Assembly: GCA_963805525.1 (NCBI GenBank)
Contig: CAWDUT010000007.1
Span: 1,116,001 to 1,180,000 of the forward strand
Length of the DNA: 64,000 nt
Direction: 5' to 3'
Source of the DNA: DASQFQ01 sp963805525
GTDB taxonomy: Bacteria > Actinomycetota > Thermoleophilia > Solirubrobacterales > Solirubrobacteraceae
In this document: positions 41,793 to 51,023 of the stretch, one piece after another
How the letters are laid out: every line of letters starts with the position of its first letter
Numbering within the stretch: the first letter of the stretch is position 1
The notes under the pieces: model-generated
The model's input: the letters and a program-made list of their open reading frames with translations, nothing else
Told to the model about the DNA's origin: nothing
Databases searched by the model: none
Program-made: the position numbers and the translations under genes

Positions 41793-43115
41793 CTAGGCAA
41801 CGAGTGCGCGGAAGTGGGCTCCGCGCTCCTCGTAGCTGGCGTACTGGTCGAAGGAGGCGCAGGCGGGTGAGAGGAGGACGGTGTCGCCGGGCCGGGCGTT
41901 GCCTCGCGCCGCGGCCACCGCGTGCTCGAGGTCACCGCACCGGTTCAGCGGCACGCCGGTGACCTCCAGCGCCGCGCCGATCGCCTCCGCTGTCTCCCCG
42001 ATCAGGTAGACGGCGCGCGCCCGCTGCTCGACGGGCGCGGCGAGCGGCGTGTAGTCGGCGTTCTTGCCGCTGCCGCCGAGGATCACGTGGAGGCCGCCCT
42101 CGAACGCCTCGATGCCGGCGATCGCCGAGGCGACGTTGGTGGCTTTGGAGTCGTTGACGTAGAGGACGCCGTCGTGGGTGGCGACCTCCTCGAGCCGGTG
42201 CTCGACGCCGCCGAACGTGGCGAGGCCCGCGCGGACCGCGTCGAGGGGCATGTCGCGGGCGAGCGTGACCGCGGCGGCGGCCATCGCGTTCTCGCGGTTG
42301 TGCGCGCCGCGGAGGCGGATCTCGTCATGGGCGATCAGGCGCTCTCCGTCCCACCACAACGCTCCGTCCGCGTCGCACAGCCGGGCGTCCGCGCCTCGGC
42401 CGAACAGCACCCGCTCCCCCTCCCCGCCGACGTCGGCCGCCAGCAGTTCGTTGGCGACCGCGACGGTCCCCACCGGCTGGCGGGCGAAGACCTCGAGCTT
42501 GGCGGCCTTGTAGGCGTCGAACGTGCCGTGGCGGTCCAGGTGGTCCTCGGCGAGGTTGAGCAGGACGCCGGCGTCGGGAGCGAGGCGGAGCGTGTCCTCG
42601 AGCTGGAACGACGACGCCTCCAGCACCACGACCGTCGCCTCGGGCAGGCCGGAGCCGACCACCGAGGTGAGCGCCGTCCCGACGTTCCCGACCACCACCG
42701 CGGGCAGATCCGCGGTGCGGTGGAGGTGGCCGATCAGCTCGACCGTCGTCGTCTTCCCGTTCGACCCCGTCACCGCGATCGTCTCGTTGGGCACCAGCCG
42801 CCAGCCGAGCTCGAGCTCCCCGAGCACGCCGATCCCCGCCTCGCGGGCGGCGACGACCACCGGCGCCTCCTTCGGCACACCCGGGCTCTTGATCAGCGTC
42901 TCGACGCCGGCGAGCAGCTCGACGCCCGGCGAGCCGGAGTGCACGACCACGCCGGCCGCCTCGAGCTCCCGGCGGCGCCCCTCGGGCACCTCCCCCGAGT
43001 CGACGCCCACCACCTCCGCCCCGAGCGACCGCAGCGCACGCCCGACCGCGACCCCGGAGCGGGCCAGGCCCACGACGAGATACGGCCCAGGGGGCAACGG
43101 CGGGCGCGGGAGCAC
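41793..43115 (-). CDS. murD: UDP-N-acetylmuramoylalanine--D-glutamate ligase
   Basis: Adds D-Glu to UDP-MurNAc-L-Ala. 440 aa with the ATP loop GSNGKTTT, the NLAEDHLDRHGTF segment and C-terminal SPACASFDQYASYEERG. The GTG at 43115 follows CACAAT by 7 nt. Upstream is the terminator of the alkyltransferase-like gene, so murD begins a separate transcription unit murD-ftsW-murG. Confidence 0.96.
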   Translation of the reverse strand: MLPRPPLPPGPYLVVGLARSGVAVGRALRSLGAEVVGVDSGEVPEGRRRELEAAGVVVHSGSPGVELLAGVETLIKSPGVPKEAPVVVAAREAGIGVLGELELGWRLVPNETIAVTGSNGKTTTVELIGHLHRTADLPAVVVGNVGTALTSVVGSGLPEATVVVLEASSFQLEDTLRLAPDAGVLLNLAEDHLDRHGTFDAYKAAKLEVFARQPVGTVAVANELLAADVGGEGERVLFGRGADARLCDADGALWWDGERLIAHDEIRLRGAHNRENAMAAAAVTLARDMPLDAVRAGLATFGGVEHRLEEVATHDGVLYVNDSKATNVASAIAGIEAFEGGLHVILGGSGKNADYTPLAAPVEQRARAVYLIGETAEAIGAALEVTGVPLNRCGDLEHAVAAARGNARPGDTVLLSPACASFDQYASYEERGAHFRALVA

Positions 43116-43146
43116 GCCGGTGATTGTGTCGGGCCATCAGGCGGCA

Positions 43147-43180
43147 ACTGGAGGGCCGGCGGGTCGGCCGGCCCTCCGGT
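43147..43180 (-). terminator. Strong hairpin between the ATL gene and murD
   Basis: Perfect 11-bp arms GGAGGGCCGGC / GCCGGCCCTCC (43150-43160 and 43167-43177), extendable by three pairs, with a 6-nt loop. It lies just past the stop of the 43186-43503 gene and should insulate murD. Confidence 0.7.
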
Positions 43181-43185
43181 CGTCC

Positions 43186-43503
43186 TCAGGCGGCCGCCGG
43201 CTCGGCCTCGCTCAGCTCCGGGCGGAGGCGCGCCGCTTTGTCGGCCCGGCCGCCCTCGAACTCGAGGCCTTCCTTCTCGAGCCGGCGGCGGACGCCGGCC
43301 GGGTCGCCGAGGGCGGTGCCGCCGATCGTGCCGTCGCTCTTGAGCACGCGGTGGGCGCCGGGCGTCTCGTCGCGGATGAAGCGCTGGTTGAGCGCGCGGG
43401 CGTGGCGGTCGGTGCCGCCCGCGGCGCGTGCGACGTCGCCGTAGCTCATCCACTGCCCGCTCGGGATGGCGGCCACGATCTCGTCGAGGCGGTCGGGGTC
43501 CAT
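43186..43503 (-). CDS. Alkyltransferase-like protein (MGMT fold without the acceptor cysteine)
   Basis: 105 aa with the DNA-binding domain of O6-alkylguanine-DNA alkyltransferases: IPSGQWMSYGDVARAAGG, the Arg-finger region ALNQRFIRDE and LKSDGTIGG. The reactive PCHR motif is replaced by PGAHR (residues 48-52), so no alkyl transfer is possible. Such ATL proteins bind O6-alkylguanine and hand it to nucleotide excision repair. It is divergent from the RTX gene and is flanked by a terminator. Confidence 0.85.
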   Translation of the reverse strand: MDPDRLDEIVAAIPSGQWMSYGDVARAAGGTDRHARALNQRFIRDETPGAHRVLKSDGTIGGTALGDPAGVRRRLEKEGLEFEGGRADKAARLRPELSEAEPAAA

Positions 43504-43669
43504 AGGGGTCTCCTCTTGTGCTGGGGGTTCGCGCAGGGTGAGAGGACCGAGCGCGACCGGATTCGCCCCCGCCGGCGTGATTCGTTGCAGACCCGGTGCG
43601 AATGCGACACGCGTCCAGCAACCTTCAAGCGCAGATCAAGACGGGCCGATCCTTGGGGCAGTCGTCGCA

Positions 43670-43702
43670 CCCGGCCGGAAGCCGGGAGGAAGGGAATCCG
43701 GC
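43670..43702 (+). promoter_or_regulatory. Two mutually exclusive hairpins in the RTX gene leader
   Basis: CCCGGC/GCCGGG (43670-43675 with 43681-43686) and GCCGGA/TCCGGC (43674-43679 with 43697-43702) share bases, so only one can form at a time. The purine-rich GGAGGAAGGG lies between them, about 20 nt before the first candidate start codon. No known riboswitch core was recognised. Confidence 0.35.
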
Positions 43703-43734
43703 GCCGCCACCCCCCAATGTCACGGACTCGGACC

Positions 43735-45246
43735 ATGAACCCTGCTCGCCCCGCCAAGGGCCGACTCGCCCTCGCCCTCTCACTCGGCGTGCTGGGCGCC
43801 TTCGCGGCCCCCGCCGCCACCCACGCGGCCACGATCGGTGCCGCGACGATCGACAGCGTCGACTCCGTCAGCTACGTCGCGGGCCCCGGCGAGGCCAACC
43901 GGCTCGTGGTCCAGCCCGGCCCCGGCGGCACCGTCTCCTTCGTCGACCCCGGCGCGACCATCGCCCCGCTCGACGCGACCTGCGTGAGCATCTCCGCGCA
44001 CGAGGCGCGCTGCGACGCCGGTCTCGTCCCCGCGCTGAACATCGCGCTCGGCGACCTCGACGACTCCGCCACCGTGGACGTGAACAAGCCCGGCAGCCTC
44101 TCCGGCGACACCGGCAACGACGTCCTCACCGGCGGCGACGGCAACGAGTCGCTGCTCGGCGGCGACGGCGACGACGTGCTCGACGGCCGCGGCGGCGCCG
44201 ACCTCCTCAGCGGCCAGGCCGGCCGTGACCGCGCGACCTACGCCGGCCGCACCGCGCCCATCACCGTCGACCTCACGACCACGACGACCGACCGGGAGGG
44301 CGAGGCGGGCGAGCACGACACCGTCGCCTCCGACGTCGAGCGCGTGACCGGCGGCGCCGGGAACGACCGCATCGTGGGCAACACGGAAGCCAACCAGCTC
44401 GACGGCGGCCCCGGCAACGACACCGTCGCGGGCGGCGACGGCAACGACTCGCTGACCGGCAGCGGCGGCGACGACACCCTCGACGGCGGCGCCGGCAACG
44501 ACACCGTCGCGGGCGGCGACGGCAACGACTCGCTGACCGGCAGCGGCGGCGACGACACCCTCGACGGCGGCGCCGGCAGCGACTCCGTCGACGGCGGCGC
44601 GGGCAACGACCACCTCACCGGCGGCAGCGGCGCCGACAACATCCATGGCGGCACCGGCAACGACTCGCTGCGCGACCGCGACGGCAACGTCGACCAGCTG
44701 AACTGCGGCGCCGACCTCGGGGGCCGGGACAACGACTCGGTCGACGCCGACGACAACGACCGCGTCTCCGAGTGCGAGCTCGGCACGCCCGCGGCCCCCG
44801 CGCCCAAGCCGGCCGGCCCGCTGACGCCGCCGTTCAACCTCGTCTTCGGCGTCTTCAAGCTCCCCGACGCTCCGGTCACGATGGAGTACGGCCGCGTGGC
44901 GCTGAGCGTCAGCTGCCCGGCGGCGACGCCGACCGGCCGCTGCTCCGGCGTCATCTCGCTCGTGCCCGCCGCCAAGAAGCACAAGAAGGCCAAGGCCCAC
45001 AGCTCCCGCCGCACCAAGCGCTTCAAGAAGATCGGCGACCAGGCCTACAGCGTCAAGGCGGGCAAGAAGGCCAAGATCCGCGTGCGTATCTCGAGCGTCG
45101 GCCGCCGCGCCGTCAACCGCGCCGGCACGCTGAAGGTGAACGTCTACCTGCGCCGCACCAAGCGCTCCAAGCAGGCCACGAAGATCGGGACCCTGAAGGT
45201 GCACGCCTCGCGTCGCACCAAGCGCCGGCACCCCGCCAAGGCATAG
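43735..45246 (+). CDS. Exported RTX-type calcium-binding repeat protein with basic C-terminal domain
   Basis: 503 aa from ATG 43735 (an in-frame ATG at 43717 adds six residues). Signal peptide residues 1-30, then about 130 residues without known motif, a run of GGxGxD nonapeptide repeats (GGDGND, GGAGND; about residues 120-320) that fold into calcium-binding beta-rolls, a Cys-bounded acidic segment, a Pro/Ala linker and a Lys/Arg-rich C-terminal beta domain with one Cys pair. No type I secretion genes are nearby and a Sec signal is present, so secretion is probably through Sec. A perfect 81-bp tandem duplication lies inside the repeat region. Confidence 0.83.
   Translation: MNPARPAKGRLALALSLGVLGAFAAPAATHAATIGAATIDSVDSVSYVAGPGEANRLVVQPGPGGTVSFVDPGATIAPLDATCVSISAHEARCDAGLVPALNIALGDLDDSATVDVNKPGSLSGDTGNDVLTGGDGNESLLGGDGDDVLDGRGGADLLSGQAGRDRATYAGRTAPITVDLTTTTTDREGEAGEHDTVASDVERVTGGAGNDRIVGNTEANQLDGGPGNDTVAGGDGNDSLTGSGGDDTLDGGAGNDTVAGGDGNDSLTGSGGDDTLDGGAGSDSVDGGAGNDHLTGGSGADNIHGGTGNDSLRDRDGNVDQLNCGADLGGRDNDSVDADDNDRVSECELGTPAAPAPKPAGPLTPPFNLVFGVFKLPDAPVTMEYGRVALSVSCPAATPTGRCSGVISLVPAAKKHKKAKAHSSRRTKRFKKIGDQAYSVKAGKKAKIRVRISSVGRRAVNRAGTLKVNVYLRRTKRSKQATKIGTLKVHASRRTKRRHPAKA
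44413..44574 (+). repeat. Perfect 81-bp tandem duplication in the RTX gene
   Basis: 44413-44493 and 44494-44574 are identical at every base, encoding two copies of a 27-residue block (three nonapeptides). Other repeats in the gene differ at synonymous sites, so this copy is recent. Confidence 0.9.
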
Positions 45247-45254
45247 CCCGAGCG

Positions 45255-47246
45255 ATGCGCAGGGGCACTCCCATCCCGCCGGCGGTCCGCGCGCTGCGCG
45301 TCGCTGCCGCCGTCGCGCTCGCCGCCCTGCTGGCCCAGGGCGTGCTCGGCTCGCCGGCGGACCGGCTCGACGGCTTCTTCGGCTCGTGGGTCTACGACGG
45401 CGTGATCCTCGCCAGCGCGGTGCTGTGCCTGCTGCGCGCCGTGCTCGTCCGCCGCGAGCGGGCCGGCTGGGCGTTCCTCGCCGCCGCGCTGCTTGCCTGG
45501 TCGGCGGGCGAGATCCACTGGACGCTGAGCCCAGACTCCGCCGAGTCGACCGGCCCCGGCGTCAGCGACTGGCTGGAGCTGTCCTTCTATCCGCTCAGCT
45601 ACGTCGCGATCGTGCTGATGGTGCGCTCGCGACTGCGCGGCGCGAGCGCGCGCCTGTGGCTCGACGGCGTCCTCGGCGCGCTCGGCGCCGCCTGCGTCGC
45701 CGCCGTCTTGCTGTTCGAGCCGCTGATCGGCGCCTCCGCCGAGCCCGGCACGCTGCTGCTGACCGACGTCGCCTACCCGATCGGCGACCTGCTCCTGCTC
45801 GCGGTGGTCGTCGGTGTCTTCGGCCTCACCGGCTGGCGCCCCGGCCGCTCGTGGACCGTGATCGGCGCGGGCTTCGTCGCCACCGCGATCGCCGACGGCC
45901 TGTTCGTGTACCAGGCGACGCTCGGCTCCTACGTCGACGGCTCGCTGATCGACGCCCTGTGGCCCGCCTCAACGCTGCTGCTCGGCTGGGCCGCGTGGGT
46001 CGCCGACGGCGAGCGCCGCGTCGCCGAGACCACCGGCGCCCGCGCGCTGGTCGTGCCCGCGCTCTCCACCCTCACCGGGCTCGCCGTGCTCGTGACCGGC
46101 AACGTGGTCACCAACCTCAACGACCTCGCGGTCGGCCTCGCCACCGCCGCGCTGCTCGGCGCGACCCTGCGCATGGTCCTCAGCTTCTCCGACAACGCCC
46201 GCATGGCGGCCGAGTCGACCCGCGAGGCGCTCACCGACGCGCTCACCGGCCTCGGCAACCGCCGCCGCCTGATGCGTGACCTCGAGGACTGCCTCGCCGG
46301 CGGCAGCGAGCGCACGATCGCGCTGTTCGACCTCGACGGCTTCAAGAACTACAACGACGTCTTCGGCCACCCGGCGGGCGACTCGCTGCTGGTGCGGCTG
46401 GCGCGCGAGCTCGAGGAGGTCGTCGCCGGCAGCGGCGAGGCCTACCGCCTCGGCGGCGACGAGTTCTGCGTCCTGCTCGACGGCATCGGCGAGGAGAGCG
46501 AGCGCACGCTCGCCCGCTGCGTCGTCGCGCTCACCGACCGCGGCCACGGCTTCGACGTCGGCTGCTCGCACGGCGCCGCCAAGCTCCCGAGCGAGGCCGA
46601 CGAGCGGGCCGCCGCGCTCACGCTCGCCGACCGGCGCCTGTACTCGGAGAAGTTCGAGCGCCGCCGCGACGCGATCTCCGAGCAGACCTGCGACGCGCTG
46701 CTGCAGGTCCTGCACGAGCGCGAGCCCAACCTACGCGACCACGTCGGCGACGTCGCCGAGCTCGCGCTGCGCGTCGGCATCCGCCTCGGGCTCAAGGCCG
46801 AGGAGCTCGACGACGTCCGCCGCGCCGCCGAGCTGCACGACGTCGGCAAGTCCGCGGTGCCGGACGCGATCCTCGCCAAGCCCGGCCCGCTCGACGAGCG
46901 CGAGTGGGAGTTCGTGCGCCAGCACACGCTGGTCGGCGAGCGGATCCTGCGCGCCGCGCCCGCCCTGCACAGCGTCGCCAAGCTCGTCCGCTCCAGCCAC
47001 GAGCGCTTCGACGGCACCGGCTACCCCGACGGCCTCGTCGGCCAGTCGATCCCGCTCGGCGCCCGCATCGTGTCCGCCTGCGACGCGTGGGACGCGATGA
47101 TCACCACCCGCCCGTACCGCCACGCGCTCTGCACCGCCGACGCGCTGCACGAGCTGCGCCGCTGCAGCGGCACGCAGTTCGACCCGGTCGTGGTGCGGGC
47201 GCTGTGCGCGGAGGTCGACTCCGCGCGCGAGCTCACGCCGGCTTAG
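45255..47246 (+). CDS. Membrane GGDEF + HD-GYP protein, paralogue 2
   Basis: 663 aa with the same order as the gene at 33620-35635: about eight transmembrane helices, GGDEF (LGGDEFCVLLD), then HD-GYP (HDVGKSAVPDAIL, HTLVGERI, HERFDGTGYP). All catalytic motifs are intact and the RxxD inhibitory site is absent. The membrane part diverges most, suggesting different signals. It starts 8 nt after the RTX stop, so the two are probably cotranscribed; c-di-GMP control of an exported matrix protein would be a natural pairing (inference). The end overlaps the mraY stop by 4 nt, convergent. Confidence 0.88.
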   Translation: MRRGTPIPPAVRALRVAAAVALAALLAQGVLGSPADRLDGFFGSWVYDGVILASAVLCLLRAVLVRRERAGWAFLAAALLAWSAGEIHWTLSPDSAESTGPGVSDWLELSFYPLSYVAIVLMVRSRLRGASARLWLDGVLGALGAACVAAVLLFEPLIGASAEPGTLLLTDVAYPIGDLLLLAVVVGVFGLTGWRPGRSWTVIGAGFVATAIADGLFVYQATLGSYVDGSLIDALWPASTLLLGWAAWVADGERRVAETTGARALVVPALSTLTGLAVLVTGNVVTNLNDLAVGLATAALLGATLRMVLSFSDNARMAAESTREALTDALTGLGNRRRLMRDLEDCLAGGSERTIALFDLDGFKNYNDVFGHPAGDSLLVRLARELEEVVAGSGEAYRLGGDEFCVLLDGIGEESERTLARCVVALTDRGHGFDVGCSHGAAKLPSEADERAAALTLADRRLYSEKFERRRDAISEQTCDALLQVLHEREPNLRDHVGDVAELALRVGIRLGLKAEELDDVRRAAELHDVGKSAVPDAILAKPGPLDEREWEFVRQHTLVGERILRAAPALHSVAKLVRSSHERFDGTGYPDGLVGQSIPLGARIVSACDAWDAMITTRPYRHALCTADALHELRRCSGTQFDPVVVRALCAEVDSARELTPA

Positions 47247-48208
47247 GTGAGCGACTGCTGGTACAGCGTGAAGCCGATCGCGCTGCAGACCGCGGCGACG
47301 ATCCAGAAGCGCAGGATGATCTTCGTCTCCGACCAGGCGCGGAGCTCGAAGTGGTGGTGGATCGGCGCCATCAGGAACACGCGCTTGCGGAACGCCTGGA
47401 AGCTCGCCACCTGGATCAGCACCGACAGCGCCTCGATCACGAAGATGCCGCCGAGGATGATCAGCAGCACCTCGGTCTTGGTCATCACCGCGAGCCCCGC
47501 GATCGCTCCTCCTAACCCGAGTGAGCCGGTGTCGCCCATGAAGATCGAGGCCGGGAACGAGTTGAACCACAGGAAGCCGACGCAGCCGCCGACCAGGCAC
47601 GACGCCACCAGCGCGAGGTCGAACTGGCGCGTCGTGAACGTGATCGCGATGTAGGCGAGCAGGACGATCGCCGCGCACCCGGCCGCGAGACCGTCCAGGC
47701 CGTCGGTCAGGTTGACTGCGGAGGTCGTGCCCGCCAGCACGAGGTAGATGAAGACGGGATAGAAGTAGCCGACGTCGATGCGAGCGTCGATGATGCGCAG
47801 GTCGACGGTGTCCGGCAGGTCGGCCCAGCGCGTGGCCACCAGCCACAGCCCGATCGAGATCGCCATCGTGGCGATCAGCTTCGTCCGCCCGCGCAGCCCC
47901 AGCGAGCGCCGCCGGATGATCTTGGTCCAGTCGTCCGCGAAGCCGAGCAGCGCGCACGCGAGCGCGACGCCGAAGACGCCGATCGCGCGCGGTGTGAACT
48001 CGGTCAGCAGCAGGAACGGGACCGCGATCGCGGTGAAGATGATGATCCCGCCCATGGTCGGCGTGCCGGCCTTGGCGTGGTGCTCCTGCGGGCCGTCCTC
48101 GCGGATGTGCTGCCCGAACTCGCGCTCGCGCAGGAAGTCGATGAACTTCGGGGACAGGAAGATGCACATGAGCAGGGACGCCGTCCCCGCGATCAGGACC
48201 TCGCCCAT
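47243..48208 (-). CDS. mraY: Phospho-N-acetylmuramoyl-pentapeptide transferase (MraY)
   Basis: Makes lipid I from UDP-MurNAc-pentapeptide and undecaprenyl phosphate. 321 aa, ten transmembrane helices, with GTPTMGG, the FADDWTK aspartates, NLTDGLDGLA and MAPIHHHFE motifs. The ATG overlaps the murF stop by one base (TGATG). It is the last gene of the murE-murF-mraY unit before the inserted block. Confidence 0.96.
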   Translation of the reverse strand: MGEVLIAGTASLLMCIFLSPKFIDFLREREFGQHIREDGPQEHHAKAGTPTMGGIIIFTAIAVPFLLLTEFTPRAIGVFGVALACALLGFADDWTKIIRRRSLGLRGRTKLIATMAISIGLWLVATRWADLPDTVDLRIIDARIDVGYFYPVFIYLVLAGTTSAVNLTDGLDGLAAGCAAIVLLAYIAITFTTRQFDLALVASCLVGGCVGFLWFNSFPASIFMGDTGSLGLGGAIAGLAVMTKTEVLLIILGGIFVIEALSVLIQVASFQAFRKRVFLMAPIHHHFELRAWSETKIILRFWIVAAVCSAIGFTLYQQSLT

Positions 48209-49590
48209 CAGCCGGCGGCCTGGAGCGCTTCGGTGACGACCTCGAGCCCGACGCCGCGCGAGGCCTTGACCAGCACGACGTCGCCCGGCAGCACGAGCTC
48301 GGGCACCAGCGCGGCGGCCTCCTCTGCGTCGAGCACCGCCTGCGACTCGCCGTCGAAGGAGTCGAGCATCGCCGCGGCGCGCGGGCCGACGGTCACGAGC
48401 AGCTCGACGCCCGCCGACGCCGCGTAGGCGCCGATCTCGCGATGGTGCTCGCGCTCGGCCGGGCCGAGCTCGAGCATGTCTCCGAGCACCGCAACGCGGC
48501 GGCCCTCGGCGTGGTGCGAGGCAAGATCGTCAAGGGCGGCACGCATGGACAGCGGGTTGGCGTTGTAGCAGTCGTTGATCACGACGGCGCCCAATCCGAC
48601 CGCCACGCGCTCCCCCCGCATCGAGGAGAAGCGCACGTCGATCCGCCCGCTCGGGTGCACCCCGATCGCCCGTGCGGCGGCCAGGGCGGCCAAAGCGTTG
48701 AGCAGGTTGTGCCGGGAGTCGAACGGCAGCTCGAGCTCGATCCGCTCGCCTTGCGCGATCACGACGTGCTGGGTCGGCACCGCGTCCGGCACGACGCCGG
48801 ACTTGATCGACGCGCCCTCGTAGTGCACGTCGCCCGCCGGGCCGAAGGTGACGATCTCGAGGTCGTCGCGCAGCCATGGCTCCAGCAACGGCTCGTCGGA
48901 CGGGACCACCGCGGTGCCGCCGGGCTGGAGCCCGTCGATCAGCTCCGCCTTGGCCTCCGCGACGCCCTCCAGTGAGCCCATCTGCTCGAGGTGGACGGGG
49001 CCGATGTTGGTGATCACGCCGACGTCCGGCTCGGCGATCGCCGCCAGCTCGCGGATCTGGCCGAAGCCGCGCATCGCCATCTCGAGCACGAGCACCTCGG
49101 TACCCCACGGCGCGGCGAGGATCTCGAGCGGCAGCCCGATCTCGGTGTTGTAGTTCTCGCGCGACGCCGCGATCGAGCGGTGGGGCGCGATCATCGCCGC
49201 GATCAGGTCCTTGGTGGAGGTCTTGCCGACCGAGCCGGTGACGCCGATCACGAACGCCGCGAGGTCCTGCCGCCAGCCGCGCGCGAGCGCGCCCAGCGCG
49301 GGGGTCGGTGTCGGGGTGGCGATGATCGCGCCGCCTTGCGTGCCGAACAGGTCGTCGACCCACTGCGGCTCGACCACGACGCCCCACGCGCCCGCGTCGA
49401 GCGCCGCCGCCGCGTACTCCCCGCCGTCGACGTTCTCGCCCGGCAGGCCGAAGAACAGGTCGCCGGGCTGCACCGCTCGCGAGTCGATCGCCGCCTTCGC
49501 CGGGCCGCCCGCCGCGCGCCCGCCGACCGGCTCGCGCACGAGCTCGCCGCCGGCCGTGCCCGCCACCCGCTGGGCGCTCCAATGCTTCAC
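48208..49590 (-). CDS. murF: UDP-MurNAc-tripeptide--D-Ala-D-Ala ligase
   Basis: Adds the D-Ala-D-Ala dipeptide. 460 aa with the ATP loop GSVGKTSTK, ENYNTEIGLP, DCYNANPLSM and GDMLELG motifs. GTG at 49590 overlaps the murE TGA (GTGA). Confidence 0.95.
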   Translation of the reverse strand: MKHWSAQRVAGTAGGELVREPVGGRAAGGPAKAAIDSRAVQPGDLFFGLPGENVDGGEYAAAALDAGAWGVVVEPQWVDDLFGTQGGAIIATPTPTPALGALARGWRQDLAAFVIGVTGSVGKTSTKDLIAAMIAPHRSIAASRENYNTEIGLPLEILAAPWGTEVLVLEMAMRGFGQIRELAAIAEPDVGVITNIGPVHLEQMGSLEGVAEAKAELIDGLQPGGTAVVPSDEPLLEPWLRDDLEIVTFGPAGDVHYEGASIKSGVVPDAVPTQHVVIAQGERIELELPFDSRHNLLNALAALAAARAIGVHPSGRIDVRFSSMRGERVAVGLGAVVINDCYNANPLSMRAALDDLASHHAEGRRVAVLGDMLELGPAEREHHREIGAYAASAGVELLVTVGPRAAAMLDSFDGESQAVLDAEEAAALVPELVLPGDVVLVKASRGVGLEVVTEALQAAG

Positions 49591-51011
49591 GCGCGTGCCT
49601 TCAACGCCTGCAGCGCCTCGCGGGCCACGGTGACGTCGTCGAACGGCTCCTTGCGCCCGCCCGCGAACTCCTGCCCCTGCTCGTGGCCCTTCCCGGCGAT
49701 CACGACGATGTCGCCCTCCTGCGCGATCTCCACCGCGCGCTCGATCGCCGTGCGGCGGTCGACCTCGAGCTCCACGACGCCCCCGCGCACGCCCGCCGCC
49801 ACCTCGGTGACGATCGCCTCCGGGTCCTCCGAGCGCGGGTTGTCGGACGTGATGATCGCCCGGTCCGCGAGCCGCGCGCCGATCTCCCCCATCAGCGGGC
49901 GCTTGGCGCGGTCGCGGTCGCCGCCCGCGCCGAACACCACGATCACGCGCCCCTCGGCGACCGCGCGCGCCGCCTGCAGCACGTTCTCGAGCGCGGCCGG
50001 CTTGTGGGAGTAGTCGACAACGACCGAGAACGGCTGGCCCTCGTCGACCGGCTCGAAGCGCCCGGGCACCCGCGGCGGGTCGGCGAGCGTGGCCAGCAGC
50101 GGCTCCGGCGCGGCGCCGAGCGCGCGCGCCGCGGCCCAGGCGCCGAGCGCGTTGAGCACGTTGAAGCGGCCGGGCATGCCGAGCCGGACGGGCCACTCGC
50201 CCTCCTCGCCGCGCAGCGTGAAGTCCGAGCCGGTGGCGTCGGAGCGGACGTCGAGCGCGCGGAGGTCTCCGGCGTCGATGCCGAACGTCAGCGTGCCGGG
50301 GAACTCCTCGGCCAGCCGCCGCCCGTACTCGTCGTCGGCAGACGCGATCCGCACCCCCGGATCGGTCTCGAACAGCATGCGCTTGGCCAGGAAGTAGCTC
50401 TCCATGTCCGGGTGGAAGTCGAGGTGGTCCTGGCTGAGGTTGGTGAACACCGCGGCGGCGCAGCGGATTCCCTCGGCTCGCCGCAGCTCGAGCGCGTGCG
50501 AGGAGATCTCCATCGCGCAGGCGACGTCGCCGCCGTCGAGCATCTCCCGGAACGTGCGCTGGAGGTCGATCGCCTCGGGCGTCGTGCGCTGGACCGGGTG
50601 CGATACCCCGCCCACGATCGAGGTCACCGTGCCGAGCAGCCCGGTCTGCATCCCGGCCGCCTCGAGCATCGCGCGGGTGAGCCACGCCGAGGTCGTCTTC
50701 CCGGACGTCCCGGTGATGCCCACCACCTGCAGCTCGCGCGTCGGGTCGCCGTGGAAGCGCGCCGCGGCCTGCGCCATCGCGGCCCGCATGTCCTCCACCT
50801 CGACCTCCGGCACCCCGAGCCCGAGCGGCCGCGTGACCACGAGCGCCGCCGCCCCGCGGGCCACCGCGTCGGGCGCGAAGTCGTGCCCGTCACGCGTGAA
50901 GCCGGGGACGCAGAAGAACAGCGTGCCGGGCTCCACCGTGCGGTTGTCGTAGGCGAGGCCTGTGATCTCGACGTCGTCAGGCCCGGCGCCGAGCAGGTCG
51001 CGCAGCGTCAT
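49587..51011 (-). CDS. murE: UDP-MurNAc-tripeptide synthetase, meso-diaminopimelate type
   Basis: Adds the third stem-peptide residue. 474 aa with the ATP loop GTSGKTT, EISSHALEL and the SDNPR motif, whose DNPR sequence marks meso-diaminopimelate as substrate, so the wall is probably DAP-type. The ATG at 51011 follows TAGACT (51026-51021) by 9 nt; this hexamer contains the TAG stop of the GST gene. It is separated from ftsI by a four-gene block. Confidence 0.95.
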   Translation of the reverse strand: MTLRDLLGAGPDDVEITGLAYDNRTVEPGTLFFCVPGFTRDGHDFAPDAVARGAAALVVTRPLGLGVPEVEVEDMRAAMAQAAARFHGDPTRELQVVGITGTSGKTTSAWLTRAMLEAAGMQTGLLGTVTSIVGGVSHPVQRTTPEAIDLQRTFREMLDGGDVACAMEISSHALELRRAEGIRCAAAVFTNLSQDHLDFHPDMESYFLAKRMLFETDPGVRIASADDEYGRRLAEEFPGTLTFGIDAGDLRALDVRSDATGSDFTLRGEEGEWPVRLGMPGRFNVLNALGAWAAARALGAAPEPLLATLADPPRVPGRFEPVDEGQPFSVVVDYSHKPAALENVLQAARAVAEGRVIVVFGAGGDRDRAKRPLMGEIGARLADRAIITSDNPRSEDPEAIVTEVAAGVRGGVVELEVDRRTAIERAVEIAQEGDIVVIAGKGHEQGQEFAGGRKEPFDDVTVAREALQALKARA

Positions 51012-51023
51012 CGCTGCCGCAGT

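Noticed and set aside
43504..43734. c-di-GMP (GEMM) or ydaO-type riboswitch before the RTX gene
   Set aside because: The CCGGAAG hairpin is reminiscent, but the conserved GEMM core (GGACGCAAAGC-like) and ydaO signatures are absent; only generic alternative hairpins can be supported.
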